NCBI GenBank assembly: GCA_004294095.1
Contig: RDZR01000048.1
Span: 1 to 42,972 of the forward strand
Source: Verrucomicrobiota bacterium
Lineage (GTDB): Bacteria > Verrucomicrobiota > Verrucomicrobiia > Verrucomicrobiales > Akkermansiaceae
DNA: 42,972 nt
Reading direction: 5' to 3'
A model generated the notes under the pieces. It did not search any database and was not told the origin of the DNA. It worked only from the letters and a program-made list of their open reading frames with translations. Shown here in pieces: positions 28,063-37,200 of this stretch. The position numbers and the translations under genes are program-made. Numbering within the stretch: the first letter of the stretch is position 1; the number at the start of each line of letters is the position of its first letter.

Positions 28063-28791
28063 TTATCTGTTGCGATCATTCACTTCTCTCAGTGGGAAGA
28101 TATTCACGTTCACGGGTTCCGCATAAATGGCGGAAATTGGAGGACTATTAATGTTGAATCCAGCCTGCTTGAGAGGCTGCGTGCAATATTGAAAATTCCT
28201 CGCTTGTGTGAGGCGGTATGGAGCATGAGAAACGCGGCCTAACAGAATTTTTCGACTCTTTTGATGAGCGGTAAAAAGCAAATAACGCTCGACCAAAAAA
28301 TGCTCAAGGCTGTCTGATTTGGCTGGTGCGGGATCGCCCATGGCCTGCCATTGGTAGTTAGATGTTAGATCGCTTGATCTTCTGCGGCAACTGAACGCCA
28401 TTTGATTTCCCTGAAAGTTGGTGGCCATTTCTGCATGTTGATAAGGAAGGTGGAATGCGCGGCGTGCGATGTTCACAGCAAGTGGTTGATTGCAATCTAA
28501 CGAATAGAAATAAACGCCTTGGCGTTGATGTTGATCGCGAACGTAAGTTCTCACATTGAGTTCGAGAAACCATGATAGCCCTGGCACCGGTGGCAAAAAT
28601 CTTGGGCGCACGCGTTCCATCGAAAATGGAATAATCCCAAGATACGCATTTCCCTCAAAAGCATCGACGGTCAGGCCACGCGGCAACGTTTTCTGAATGT
28701 GCTCTGGATCCTCAATCCAATGCATAAAGAACAAGTGCCGCCATGTTTGGCAACCAACCGAAAATTCCCACTTTTTATTTTCATTGCTCAT
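28063..28791 (-). CDS. DUF2071 (YqjF-like) protein
   Basis: About 242 residues from the ATG at 28791. Seen: TWRHLFFMHWIEDPEHIQKTLPRGL, AYLGIIPFSMERVRPRF, FLELNVRTYV and GVYFYSLDCNQPLAVNIAR, all in DUF2071 order. The family is related to acetoacetate-decarboxylase-like folds but has no agreed function. The start overlaps the photolyase-like stop by four bases (ATGA), so it is the last gene of the repair cluster. An upstream extension to 28929 would run through the preceding gene and is rejected. Confidence 0.85.
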   Translation of the reverse strand: MSNENKKWEFSVGCQTWRHLFFMHWIEDPEHIQKTLPRGLTVDAFEGNAYLGIIPFSMERVRPRFLPPVPGLSWFLELNVRTYVRDQHQRQGVYFYSLDCNQPLAVNIARRAFHLPYQHAEMATNFQGNQMAFSCRRRSSDLTSNYQWQAMGDPAPAKSDSLEHFLVERYLLFTAHQKSRKILLGRVSHAPYRLTQARNFQYCTQPLKQAGFNINSPPISAIYAEPVNVNIFPLREVNDRNR

Positions 28792-30035
28792 TTTCCGAAG
28801 GGGAATTCCGGAGAAGCTGCCAATTCGCGTAGGTGGCGTTCCATCTTTTTCCAAAAGGGGAAAAACCCGGCACCAGCTATGCTGAATGCACGTTGATCTG
28901 ATGGCCGACGAATCCAATGGCATGAACAACCTATGGCTGTTAGAGCGGACTCAATCGCAGGCATTTGATCGCGAGTCGGGCCCACACAAGCAGCAAGTGC
29001 AACGACTTGGTCCAACCGATGTTCTTTGGCCCAAGCAGCCATTTGTGGGGCATACACTTCGTCTAATATCACAGTAGGTGCGTGGTTGAAATGTTTTTTC
29101 GTTCTTAAAATAGCGTCGCCGAAAGCATTTTCTAAGTAGCGGGATTTGACTGTGGAAACGAGCGCAGATCTAGCAGATGTCGCCGCGATGGCCACTGGTG
29201 AAACGTCCGTTAAAGGACTCGTTTCTAACAGTAAATCATCCATGTGCAGCCAGATGCCGATTTTTTGTTCTAACGGCTGCCGATAATCGTTGGCGAGTGT
29301 GGGCAACGCATGTCGTGCCATCAGCGCAGTCTCCTGGGCAAGCTGGGGAGCCGTCTTTTCATCATCCAACGCGTCGGATCCAGAGGAGTATTTTTCTAAA
29401 AGGTGAGGGGCATAACGCTCGATGTTTGATTTCCGAACGAGATAAGTTTTCCCCGGTGTTTGCAGTCCAGCAACCCAGCGCCACGAGCAGGTGTTGCTTG
29501 CAGGATCTGCATCTAACAAATGCCTGTAAAAGAACTCTGCACCTAATTCCCACGGTAGCTTTTCCACATGAATCCAAAAGCTGGCCCACCACATGCGGGC
29601 GTGATTGTGAAGATAGCCTGTTTTGATCAATTCATGGGCAAACGCATCCATCACCGCAACGCCACTCTCTCCGCGAGCGACGGCGGCTGCGCGATCTAAC
29701 ACATTTTTTGGGAGTGATTCTGTTAGAACTTTCACCCGATCTTGCCAGTTATCCCAAACATCTGGATGCATTTCCAACCAGCCTTTCCAATATCGCCGCC
29801 AGCATACTTCTTGCAGCCATTTTTCTGCACGATCAAATCGATGATGACGCAGTGTATCTAACAAAATTTCGTCCTCGCTAATTAGCCGGTGGCGGATCGC
29901 TGGGCTCAGGCATGACACATGCTGGTGGCCATCGATCACATGGTTGCGATTCTTCGCGTAGGCGGTGACTTTTGGAATAAATTCCTGCCACGCATTCAAG
30001 GCATCGGCTCGTGCGGCAGGGAAGGATAATTTCAT
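28788..30035 (-). CDS. Photolyase/cryptochrome-like FAD protein with reversed domain order
   Basis: 415 residues. The N-terminal part (1-235) is the FAD-binding domain of photolyases: FPAARADALNAWQEFI, LSPAIRHRLISEDEI, WLQEVCWRRYWKGWLE, HNHARMWWASFWIHVEKLPW, then LLDADPASNTCSWRWVAG. The C-terminal part (about 270-415) reads like the alpha/beta antenna domain that normally comes first (TVILDEVYAPQMAAWAKEHRL, VVALAACVGPTRDQ). Order is therefore FAD then alpha/beta. The FAD-proximal segment QTPGKTYLVRKSNIERY departs from the canonical photolyase PYFRIFNP. It may repair DNA or sense light; neither is shown. It is followed by DUF2071 with an ATGA overlap and preceded by DUF2256. Confidence 0.82.
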   Translation of the reverse strand: MKLSFPAARADALNAWQEFIPKVTAYAKNRNHVIDGHQHVSCLSPAIRHRLISEDEILLDTLRHHRFDRAEKWLQEVCWRRYWKGWLEMHPDVWDNWQDRVKVLTESLPKNVLDRAAAVARGESGVAVMDAFAHELIKTGYLHNHARMWWASFWIHVEKLPWELGAEFFYRHLLDADPASNTCSWRWVAGLQTPGKTYLVRKSNIERYAPHLLEKYSSGSDALDDEKTAPQLAQETALMARHALPTLANDYRQPLEQKIGIWLHMDDLLLETSPLTDVSPVAIAATSARSALVSTVKSRYLENAFGDAILRTKKHFNHAPTVILDEVYAPQMAAWAKEHRLDQVVALAACVGPTRDQMPAIESALTAIGCSCHWIRRPSDQRAFSIAGAGFFPFWKKMERHLRELAASPEFPFGK

Positions 30036-30100
30036 GTTAGACGATCATGAAGGGAAATAGATAAGCACCGTGGAGTGACTTAACATCAGCAGGCAATTGA

Positions 30101-30250
30101 TCATTTTGCGGAAGATGCAGATTTGCGGCAACGATCGCTGCAATAGCGGACTTCATTCCAGACGTTCTGCCATTTTTTCCGCCACACCATCATGCGTTTG
30201 CAATGAGCGCACGGTTTTTGAGGTAGGTTCTGTTTCTTCACGCCTTGCAT
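30101..30250 (-). CDS. DUF2256 small zinc-ribbon-like protein
   Basis: A 49-residue frame that overlaps the last 98 bases of the DUF4130 gene in another frame. The product has two cysteine pairs, CAHC and YCSDRC, framing VWRKKWQNVWNEVRYCS, which is the DUF2256 signature. In other bacteria DUF2256 genes commonly sit beside photolyase/cryptochrome genes, and here the photolyase-like gene follows by 65 bases. The match is strong because the whole family motif, spacing and length agree. Biochemical role is unknown; zinc binding is inferred from the four cysteines. Confidence 0.88.
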   Translation of the reverse strand: MQGVKKQNLPQKPCAHCKRMMVWRKKWQNVWNEVRYCSDRCRKSASSAK

Positions 30251-31109
30251 CGTTTCTGAAACAGACATCGTCGAGCGTTCTCAATTTTTCAAGATAGGCA
30301 TTTTTGGGTGCTGGAAGAGTTGGCCGCTCGTCGGTGGCCATCATCTGGCCGACTCGCTGGGAGCTTTCTTGAACCAAGGATTGGATGATTTCGGCTTCAG
30401 GTAAATTGTGCCAATAGATCTTCGGCATCTCGGCGTGCATCGCTTGAATTTTGACACGGGCTGGATTGAAAATACTTCGATAATACGTCCGCCAGTATTC
30501 ATCCATGGCATCGGCAGTAGGAGCCGCATCGCGTGCGACGCCGACTGTAAATTGTAAAATCTTGCCGTCCCAATGCACGCACTCATCCGGCGTGAGAATG
30601 GACCAATTCATTTGCGTGAAGCGTTTTTGAAAAAATGGAGCTGCTAGACGCACGATGCGATATGGCGGCTCGAACCATGCGACATAACACTCGCGCTTGC
30701 TAGCCACATCAACATCCACCGCGCGAAATCTAACAAAAGCATGCATTTTATGAATGCTCCGCGAGACCTCTTTGCGCCATTGATGAGCACGCCGGACTTG
30801 CGGATCAGTCGCCATTGCCAGCAAATGAGCTTCACCACCGTGAGTGATACGCCACACTAACTGATAGAGCAAAGCCCACCGCTGCGGGTGATCATGCGCG
30901 GCGACGTTGCGCGCGAGATCGATGAATTCTTGCGGCACTTTTGGCATGATGTGCGCATTTTCTAACAGGTCATAATGAGCATCAAAAGTTAGCTCGTTTT
31001 GGTGTTGATCCAGCCACAATACTTGTTCCGGTGGCACCTTTGAGCGGAGCAATGCGCGTGATCGATCACGCCATGAATCAAACGTCGGCTCGATCTGAAC
31101 GTGCTGCAT
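30153..31109 (-). CDS. DUF4130 protein (TIGR03915-type, DNA-repair associated)
   Basis: 318 residues. Seen: an N-terminal SWRDRSRALLRSKVPPEQVLW, then FIDLARNVAAHDHPQRWALLYQLVWR and IHKMHAFVRFRAVD, YVAWFEPPYRIVRLAAPFF and WSILTPDECVHWDGK, all in the order of the DUF4130 proteins that accompany a radical-SAM partner. Family members are often fused to a uracil-DNA-glycosylase-like domain; no such domain is evident here. Two bases separate the start from the radical-SAM stop. The C-terminal 33 residues are encoded by DNA that also encodes DUF2256. Confidence 0.82.
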   Translation of the reverse strand: MQHVQIEPTFDSWRDRSRALLRSKVPPEQVLWLDQHQNELTFDAHYDLLENAHIMPKVPQEFIDLARNVAAHDHPQRWALLYQLVWRITHGGEAHLLAMATDPQVRRAHQWRKEVSRSIHKMHAFVRFRAVDVDVASKRECYVAWFEPPYRIVRLAAPFFQKRFTQMNWSILTPDECVHWDGKILQFTVGVARDAAPTADAMDEYWRTYYRSIFNPARVKIQAMHAEMPKIYWHNLPEAEIIQSLVQESSQRVGQMMATDERPTLPAPKNAYLEKLRTLDDVCFRNDARREETEPTSKTVRSLQTHDGVAEKMAERLE

Positions 31110-31111
31110 TG

Positions 31112-32398
31112 CTAAAGTTCTCCACTGAGTGTGCTGAGATGGTCGGCGCGAGTGGGCGTGATGCGATCAAAGTCCAATTCTAACTGTTGGTGATTGGTTA
31201 GAAATTTTTGGCTGAGCCTATCCGCATCGAGGCCAAGCCGATGTGGCGTGTGATCTGCCGCGATGATAAACGGCAGAATTTTTTTCATCGGTAAGCGCAG
31301 CAAGGTAAGATCCGTCAATCGCAGGCGAGTGAAGCGGCGCGCGGAAATGATGCGATCCGCGTTGCGCACGCCGAGGCCTGGGATTCGCACCAACTGCTCG
31401 CGTGCGGCAACGTTGATGTCCATTGGAAATAATTCCCGATGGTTGAGAGCCCAAGCGAGTTTCGGATCCAGTGTGAGGTTTAAAAATGGCGTGGCTGGAG
31501 TGGTCAATTCTTCCACTTTAAAGCCGTAAAAGCGCAGCAACCAATCTGCCTGATAGAGGCGATGCTCGCGCACCAGTGGCGGCGAAACCAAAGGCAGTCG
31601 TTGCGAAGGTGAGGGGATCGGGCTAAAGCTTGAATAGTAAACTCGGCGCAAGCGAAACGAGCGATACAAATGATCCGCGCGGCCCAAAATGGTCGCATCG
31701 TCCGCCGCGTCTGCGCCGACGAGCATCTGCGTGCTCTGGCCAGTCGCGAAGGGCGGCACCTTGGCTCGGCCAGGCGAGCGGCTTTGTTCTTTCCGTTCAT
31801 CAATACGATGGCGAATCTGGCCCATGGTGGATTCGGTGCGCGCTAAATTTTTCTCAGGGGCGAGTTGATCGAGCCCCGCTTGGGTAGGCAGCTCGATATT
31901 CAGGCTGATGCGATCTGCATAACGGCCGGCCATTTCGATCAACTCCGGCGATGCCTCGGGAATCGTTTTGAGGTGAATGTAGCCGCGGAAGTCGTGCTCT
32001 TCACGCAGCGAGCGCGCCACTTGGATCACGCGCTCCATCGTATGATCCGCACTTTGCACGATGCCGCTGCTCAAGAACAGCCCTTCGATCATGTTCCGTT
32101 TGTAAAAATCCAACGTCAGCTTCACCACCTCTTCCGGAGTGAAACGAGCACGCCTCACATCGCTTGAGCGGCGATTGATGCAGTAGTGGCAGTCATATAG
32201 GCAAACATTGGTGAGAAGCACTTTGAGCAATGAAATGCAGCGACCATCCGGTGTGTAAGAATGACAAATGCCAGCGCCGCCAGTTGAGCCCACGCCGCGC
32301 CCACCGCGTGAGTCTTTGCGTGCTGCGCCGCTGCTGGCGCACGAGGCATCATACTTTGCCGCATCTGCGAGAATTGAGAGCTTTTGCTGGAGATCCAT
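31112..32398 (-). CDS. Radical SAM protein of the putative DNA modification/repair family (TIGR03916-type)
   Basis: About 428 residues from the ATG at 32398. The iron-sulfur motif is CLYDCHYC, preceded by YTPDGRCISLLKVLLTN as in this family. GLFLSSG and YIHLKTIPEAS follow. The C-terminus has a helix-hairpin-helix, VRIPGLGVRNADRI, suited to binding DNA. The reaction is not known; the family is defined by its pairing with DUF4130 proteins, as here. The N-terminal region holds a Gly-rich stretch (GGRGVGSTGGAG). A start at 32425 is also open. Confidence 0.88.
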   Translation of the reverse strand: MDLQQKLSILADAAKYDASCASSGAARKDSRGGRGVGSTGGAGICHSYTPDGRCISLLKVLLTNVCLYDCHYCINRRSSDVRRARFTPEEVVKLTLDFYKRNMIEGLFLSSGIVQSADHTMERVIQVARSLREEHDFRGYIHLKTIPEASPELIEMAGRYADRISLNIELPTQAGLDQLAPEKNLARTESTMGQIRHRIDERKEQSRSPGRAKVPPFATGQSTQMLVGADAADDATILGRADHLYRSFRLRRVYYSSFSPIPSPSQRLPLVSPPLVREHRLYQADWLLRFYGFKVEELTTPATPFLNLTLDPKLAWALNHRELFPMDINVAAREQLVRIPGLGVRNADRIISARRFTRLRLTDLTLLRLPMKKILPFIIAADHTPHRLGLDADRLSQKFLTNHQQLELDFDRITPTRADHLSTLSGEL

Positions 32399-32458
32399 GA
32401 TGGCTGATTGCGTTCTAATGAACACTGATCCAGCGCCTTGTCAATCAACGTTTTGTGT

Positions 32459-33751
32459 TCATCCGACCAAATCTCCAATCGATCCAAAATCGGGTGAAAA
32501 CAGGCGTTTGTAAGTCCTCGCGGCGTAGCCATCGGTCATGCCAGCAAGAAAATCGCAGACCAAGCGAGCGCGATCAGGCACAGTTTTTGCGGCGGCGATT
32601 TCCGCCGTATTTTCAGCAGAGAGGAGGTCAAAAAATTGGCCATCGATCGGTTGTTGATGGATGTAGTGCTGTTCTAACACCCGCCAAAGTTCATGCAGCA
32701 TCCGGCTTCCTTTGTGCTCTAACTGTTTTAATTGAGGAGAGCGAAAAACCACATCGAACGCCAATTTTTTAAACAACGAACACTCCGCTTTCACCTCCTC
32801 ATCGATGCTCAGGCGATAGCGATAGCGCTGGCTTAGGTGGCTTAGAAAATGATCTTCCGGCACCAACTTCGTCGCTTGAATATAGCGCCCAATGCGTTTG
32901 CCGACGAATGGATTCACTCCCTTGCGGCGGATGGCGCGGAGCAAGGTGCCGAGCGAACTTTCCGGATCCGTCGAGTGACCATGAGCTGCCGCCCAATCTT
33001 CGATTTTTTCGATGGTGAGAAATCCTGCCCGTGCACTATCTGATAGATCGTTTAACGAGTATGCGGTATCATCGGCCCAATCCATGATTTGGCATTCGAT
33101 GGATTTGCAATGGTCGCGTTGTGGGCCAGGTGGATAGTTGGCTGGAAATGGAATTTCCCCCATCGCCCAGTGGAGAAATGGTGCTTGATCATCGTAGATG
33201 AAATGGTTTTCAGGCTCGGAATTGTTAGATTCTGTTAGATCATTTCTGAGGGATTTGTATTTCAGCACCCCATCGAGAAATGCGCGGGTCGGGTCCATGC
33301 CGCTGCGTTTGGTCGAGAAAATGCGCTCGGTAAGCAGGCGCAGAGTTTGTGCATTTCCTTCAAAGCCGCCGTAGGGTGCCATCAAATGATTCAGCGTGCG
33401 CTCACCTGCATGGCCGAATGGCGGGTGGCCCAAATCGTGGGAAAGACAAATGGCCTCGACCAAATCCGGATCAATGAAAAATGTTTCATTGAGCGGGCCA
33501 TCGCGAATCGAGCGCAGCCAATAGCAGATCGATTTTCCAATTTGTGCGACTTCGAGTGAGTGCGTTAGTCGCGTGCGGTAAAAATCGTATTCTCCGCTCC
33601 AGAAAACTTGCGTTTTATTTTGCAAGCGGCGGAACGTGGGCGTGTGCAAAACGCGGTCTCGATCGATCTGAAAAGGCGAACGATAATCATCTAACAAAAT
33701 GGATCCTGAGCGGCGCTCAATGTCCCAACTTTCATAAAACCCATTGCGCAT
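32459..33751 (-). CDS. dGTPase-like HD-domain triphosphohydrolase
   Basis: About 430 residues from the ATG at 33751. The HD metal site is complete: RLTHSLEVAQIG, SHDLGHPPFGHAGE, EGNAQTLRLL and IMDWADDTAYSLNDLSD. Members hydrolyse dGTP or other dNTPs to nucleoside and triphosphate and adjust precursor pools during repair or phage defence. It precedes the radical-SAM gene by 60 bases on the same strand, so pool control may be linked to the repair cluster, but it could equally be an independent housekeeping gene. The frame extends to 33793; the later start MRNGFYESWD fits the family better. Confidence 0.88.
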   Translation of the reverse strand: MRNGFYESWDIERRSGSILLDDYRSPFQIDRDRVLHTPTFRRLQNKTQVFWSGEYDFYRTRLTHSLEVAQIGKSICYWLRSIRDGPLNETFFIDPDLVEAICLSHDLGHPPFGHAGERTLNHLMAPYGGFEGNAQTLRLLTERIFSTKRSGMDPTRAFLDGVLKYKSLRNDLTESNNSEPENHFIYDDQAPFLHWAMGEIPFPANYPPGPQRDHCKSIECQIMDWADDTAYSLNDLSDSARAGFLTIEKIEDWAAAHGHSTDPESSLGTLLRAIRRKGVNPFVGKRIGRYIQATKLVPEDHFLSHLSQRYRYRLSIDEEVKAECSLFKKLAFDVVFRSPQLKQLEHKGSRMLHELWRVLEQHYIHQQPIDGQFFDLLSAENTAEIAAAKTVPDRARLVCDFLAGMTDGYAARTYKRLFSPDFGSIGDLVG

Positions 33752-34226
33752 GATGCCGAAGGTATTTGCTTTTAGCGATCCGGCAATCAACAAGATGCCT
33801 GCTCAGCTAGGGCGTTTGGCTTGAAGACTCATAGTTGAGGGCGTGCTTGGAGGATGAGGTTTATAGCAAGATGCGGGTTTTGCTGAGATGGTGCGATCAG
33901 GTTACTTTTTTCGTCGAAAAATCTGGAATGGTGAACAGTGTTTAATTTGAAGGATCAAACTCAATACTAGACTTACCGTTTCTTTGGAAAAAATCAGCAT
34001 AAGTGCACTGTGCACACAAATGGAAAAACGTGCTAAGTCATTGATACAATTGATAGAGCGGGTTTTTTTAATTTATGGATCTATTATGATGTTGACTTGG
34101 ATGGTGGATTTGAATTAATTGCGATCAATCATTTTTGAAATCTATCATGACATCAAAGGCATGATGGCTCGCTTACCGCATGATTGTTTTTTCCTCGCCT
34201 TAACTGGCTAACCCATCATCAAACCG
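33752..34226. other. Intergenic region before the phase-variable operon
   Basis: About 475 bases between the divergent dGTPase and PA14 genes. It is AT-richer than the coding DNA around it. It contains GTGCAC-T-GTGCAC at 34003-34015, two copies of a six-base palindrome one base apart, which may be an operator. Several short frames start near 34147-34180 but stop before the GGTCA repeats. I see no RNA gene and cannot place a promoter with confidence. Confidence 0.4.
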
Positions 34227-37200
34227 ATGTCTCACTTCTTCAACTCATTACCCGTTGTGAAACTTCCTCATTCTAACGCAGGTCAGGTCAGGTCAGGTCA
34301 GGTCAGGTCAGGTCAGGTCAGGTCAGGTCAGGTCAGGTCAGGATCTGTCTGCTAGGCATCAATTAAGTAAATTTTACTTTCTTTTACTTGTTGCGTTCTA
34401 TGGGGCGGCATCTCTCTCCGCTCATGGGGGCGAAGTAGGGAAAATGACTCGTGAGGTATGGAACCAAGCCCCATCGTCCAAGTTATCGGATTTTGTTGAG
34501 AGTCCTCGTTATTGGCAAGTGGCTGATGCCGTTTCTTTGGTAGATGGGGCATCGTCTCCGACTGTCTATCACGAGTATTTTGCCGCGCGTTTTCGCGCAC
34601 TGATTACACCAGCAGTCACAGGTGAATACACATTCTGGATCGCTTCGGATGATGAATCGGAGTTGTATCTATCACCCAATGCTTCAAAATTCGGGCGGGT
34701 TAAAATTGCCTCCGTCACCGGCTGGGTGGCGCCACTTTCATGGGATCAGTTAGAATCGCAAAAGTCCCGATCGATTCATCTGGTCGCAGGACAATCTTAC
34801 TTCATGGAGGTTTTGCACAAGCAAGGCCCATATTTCCATCATTGCTCAATTGCATGGCAATCTCCGGGCGGTAATCGCGAGTTAATCCCGGCTGCGGTGC
34901 TGACATCATATTCCATGGATCCAACGGATCTTGATAACGATGAACTGGCTGATGCTTGGGAGGCGGCCTACAACTTCAGCTCGCTTCCAAATGCACCTGG
35001 AAATTTAGAAGAATACGCGAGTGCTGATCCCGATGCTGATGGATTTACTAATCTCGAAGAATCGCTTCAAGGAACTTCTCCTCGTGTCCACGGAGGCATT
35101 GCTGGCTGTTTGCTGCTGGAGTCATGGAATCATGTGGATGGTGCCTCTGTGGAGGATCTAACATGGAATGCAAAATATCTCTCCGCGCCTGATCAGACTC
35201 TATTCGTCGAGTCAGCGCAGATTCCAGAGGGGCACTCCTACAGTTTGAGTTCGCGAGTGGCAACGACTCCTCCAACGACGGGCGATTATTGGCGTGTTTT
35301 CATGGGCGATGACTGGGCCGGTTATGGGGCAAGGTTGCGAGGTTATGTGATCGCTCCAGTGACTGGAAGCTATCGTTTTTACATTGCAGGTGATGATGCT
35401 GCACAGTTGTGGCTATCGCCATCTAACAGCCAATTTGATCGTGAAAAAATTGCTTATCTGGAGTCAGCCACCAACCCAATGGAGTGGGATAAATTTCCTT
35501 CACAAACCTCGGTGGAGATCAGCCTCGTCGCGGGCCAGAAGTATTATTTGGAAGCTATTCTCAAGCAGCAGTTTGGCGATGACCATATGCAGATTGGTTG
35601 GGCGACTCCTGGCTCCCCGAATGTCACGGTCATCCCAAGCGCTGCGCTCGAAAGTTATGCCTATGATTTACAAGATCCAGATGGGGACAATCTCCCATCA
35701 TCATGGGAAAGCAGCCATGGCTTGAATCCTTTGTCTCGTGATGCTATCGATCCGGATCGTGATGGAATTTCAAATCAGTTAGAATTCGAGCGTGGCACCA
35801 ACCCAAATCAGAAAAATATCATCGATGGCGGTTTGACTTATGAAACATGGCCGAACATTGAGGGGCGATTTGTGGCGAATCTAACGGCTGCACCTGCATA
35901 TTTTTTACCCGCGCCTCAAGCCAGCATTGCGACGATGGCACAAACGCCATGCCTCGCGGCAGAAGCGTTCGGAAGTCGTTTGCGTGGTTACATCACTCCC
36001 CCAGTGTCGGGGAACTACACCTTCTGGGCTCTTGGAGATGATGAGGTAGAATTGTGGTTTTCTCCATCGGATAGCCAATTTCAAAAAACTCTTCGTATCA
36101 GAGTGCTGGATGAAAGCGCGAGCTTTGATGACGATATTTCTCAACAATCTAACATGGTCTCTCTTGTTGCAGGGCAAAAGTATTTTATTGAGATATTACA
36201 CAAAGATAACAACGGCATGGACGTTTCTCAAATCGCGTGGACTCTGCCCAATGGCCTGCGCGAAGTGATTTCGAGCAATGCATTATCATCATTCATTCCA
36301 ACACCAGATGATTTGGATGATGATTGCTTGCCCGATGCATGGGAAATTCAGCATGGCCTCAATGCCACTGATAATGGCCGCATGGATCCGCAAAAGCAGG
36401 GCGAACGCGGTGACTTTGATTCTGATGGATTAAACAATCGCACAGAGTATATCATTGGTTCTGAGCCTAATAATCCAGATACGGACGGGGATGGTGAACG
36501 CGATGGGGTTGAGTATTATTCACTCGGGACAAATGCGTTGGTTTTGAATTCGATCACCGATCGCTTAGTCAATACGGTGAATCTTGGGGAATTGGTTTCC
36601 TCGACTGTGAACTGGGTGATGACTTCGGGGGGGCTTCTATCGGATAGTTTCCGGGGTGAAGGCACATGGAATTTCACAGTCCCGAGTGATGGCAACTGGT
36701 TGCTCCGCCTTGATGCTGAGCTTGTGGGTAGCCACTACGGGGATGAATCGGTGCCTGTGATCGTTAAAGTCAATGGGCAGACGGTGACTCGTAAAAAATT
36801 AAATTTTGGCTCAGGAAATTTTGCCGTGTTACGTGCTCTGACTCCGTGGCTGACTGCGGGCCAACACCAAGTATCCATCATGATAGACAATGCGGTGGCT
36901 CGTCGCAGTGTGCGCTTGGTTTCGCTAAAAGTGTATGAGTCTAACAGCAGTCAGGAAATTTTAGCAGCGTCGAACCGGATTTTACCTCACTCTGCGACCA
37001 GTCGTGTTTCGCCAGCTTTTGTGGAGGGCTTTGCGCGTCATGCCGAGGGAGCCCAAATCAATAATGTGCCGGTCACTTTAGGAACTGGCGATGGCCATTG
37101 GTTTGCCAATGTTTCTTTGCCAGAAAATGGCACCAACCTCGACTACACAGTTGCTTTTGAGCAAGGCCACACGGCGAATGGCTCTATATCATGGCAGGCC

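Noticed and set aside
28792-28929. N-terminal extension of the DUF2071 protein
   Set aside because: The extra 46 residues are read out of frame from the photolyase-like gene, and the ATGA overlap gives a better start.
29177-29626. 149-codon plus frame opposite the photolyase-like gene
   Set aside because: Antisense shadow of a conserved FAD domain.
34281-34340. GGTCA repeat as a CRISPR or iteron array
   Set aside because: Units are five bases with no spacers, and the array lies between a start codon and a signal peptide; a contingency microsatellite fits better.
34444-34446. ATG 34444 as the true start of the PA14 gene
   Set aside because: It would remove the signal peptide encoded immediately upstream in the same frame; an extracellular PA14 protein needs it.
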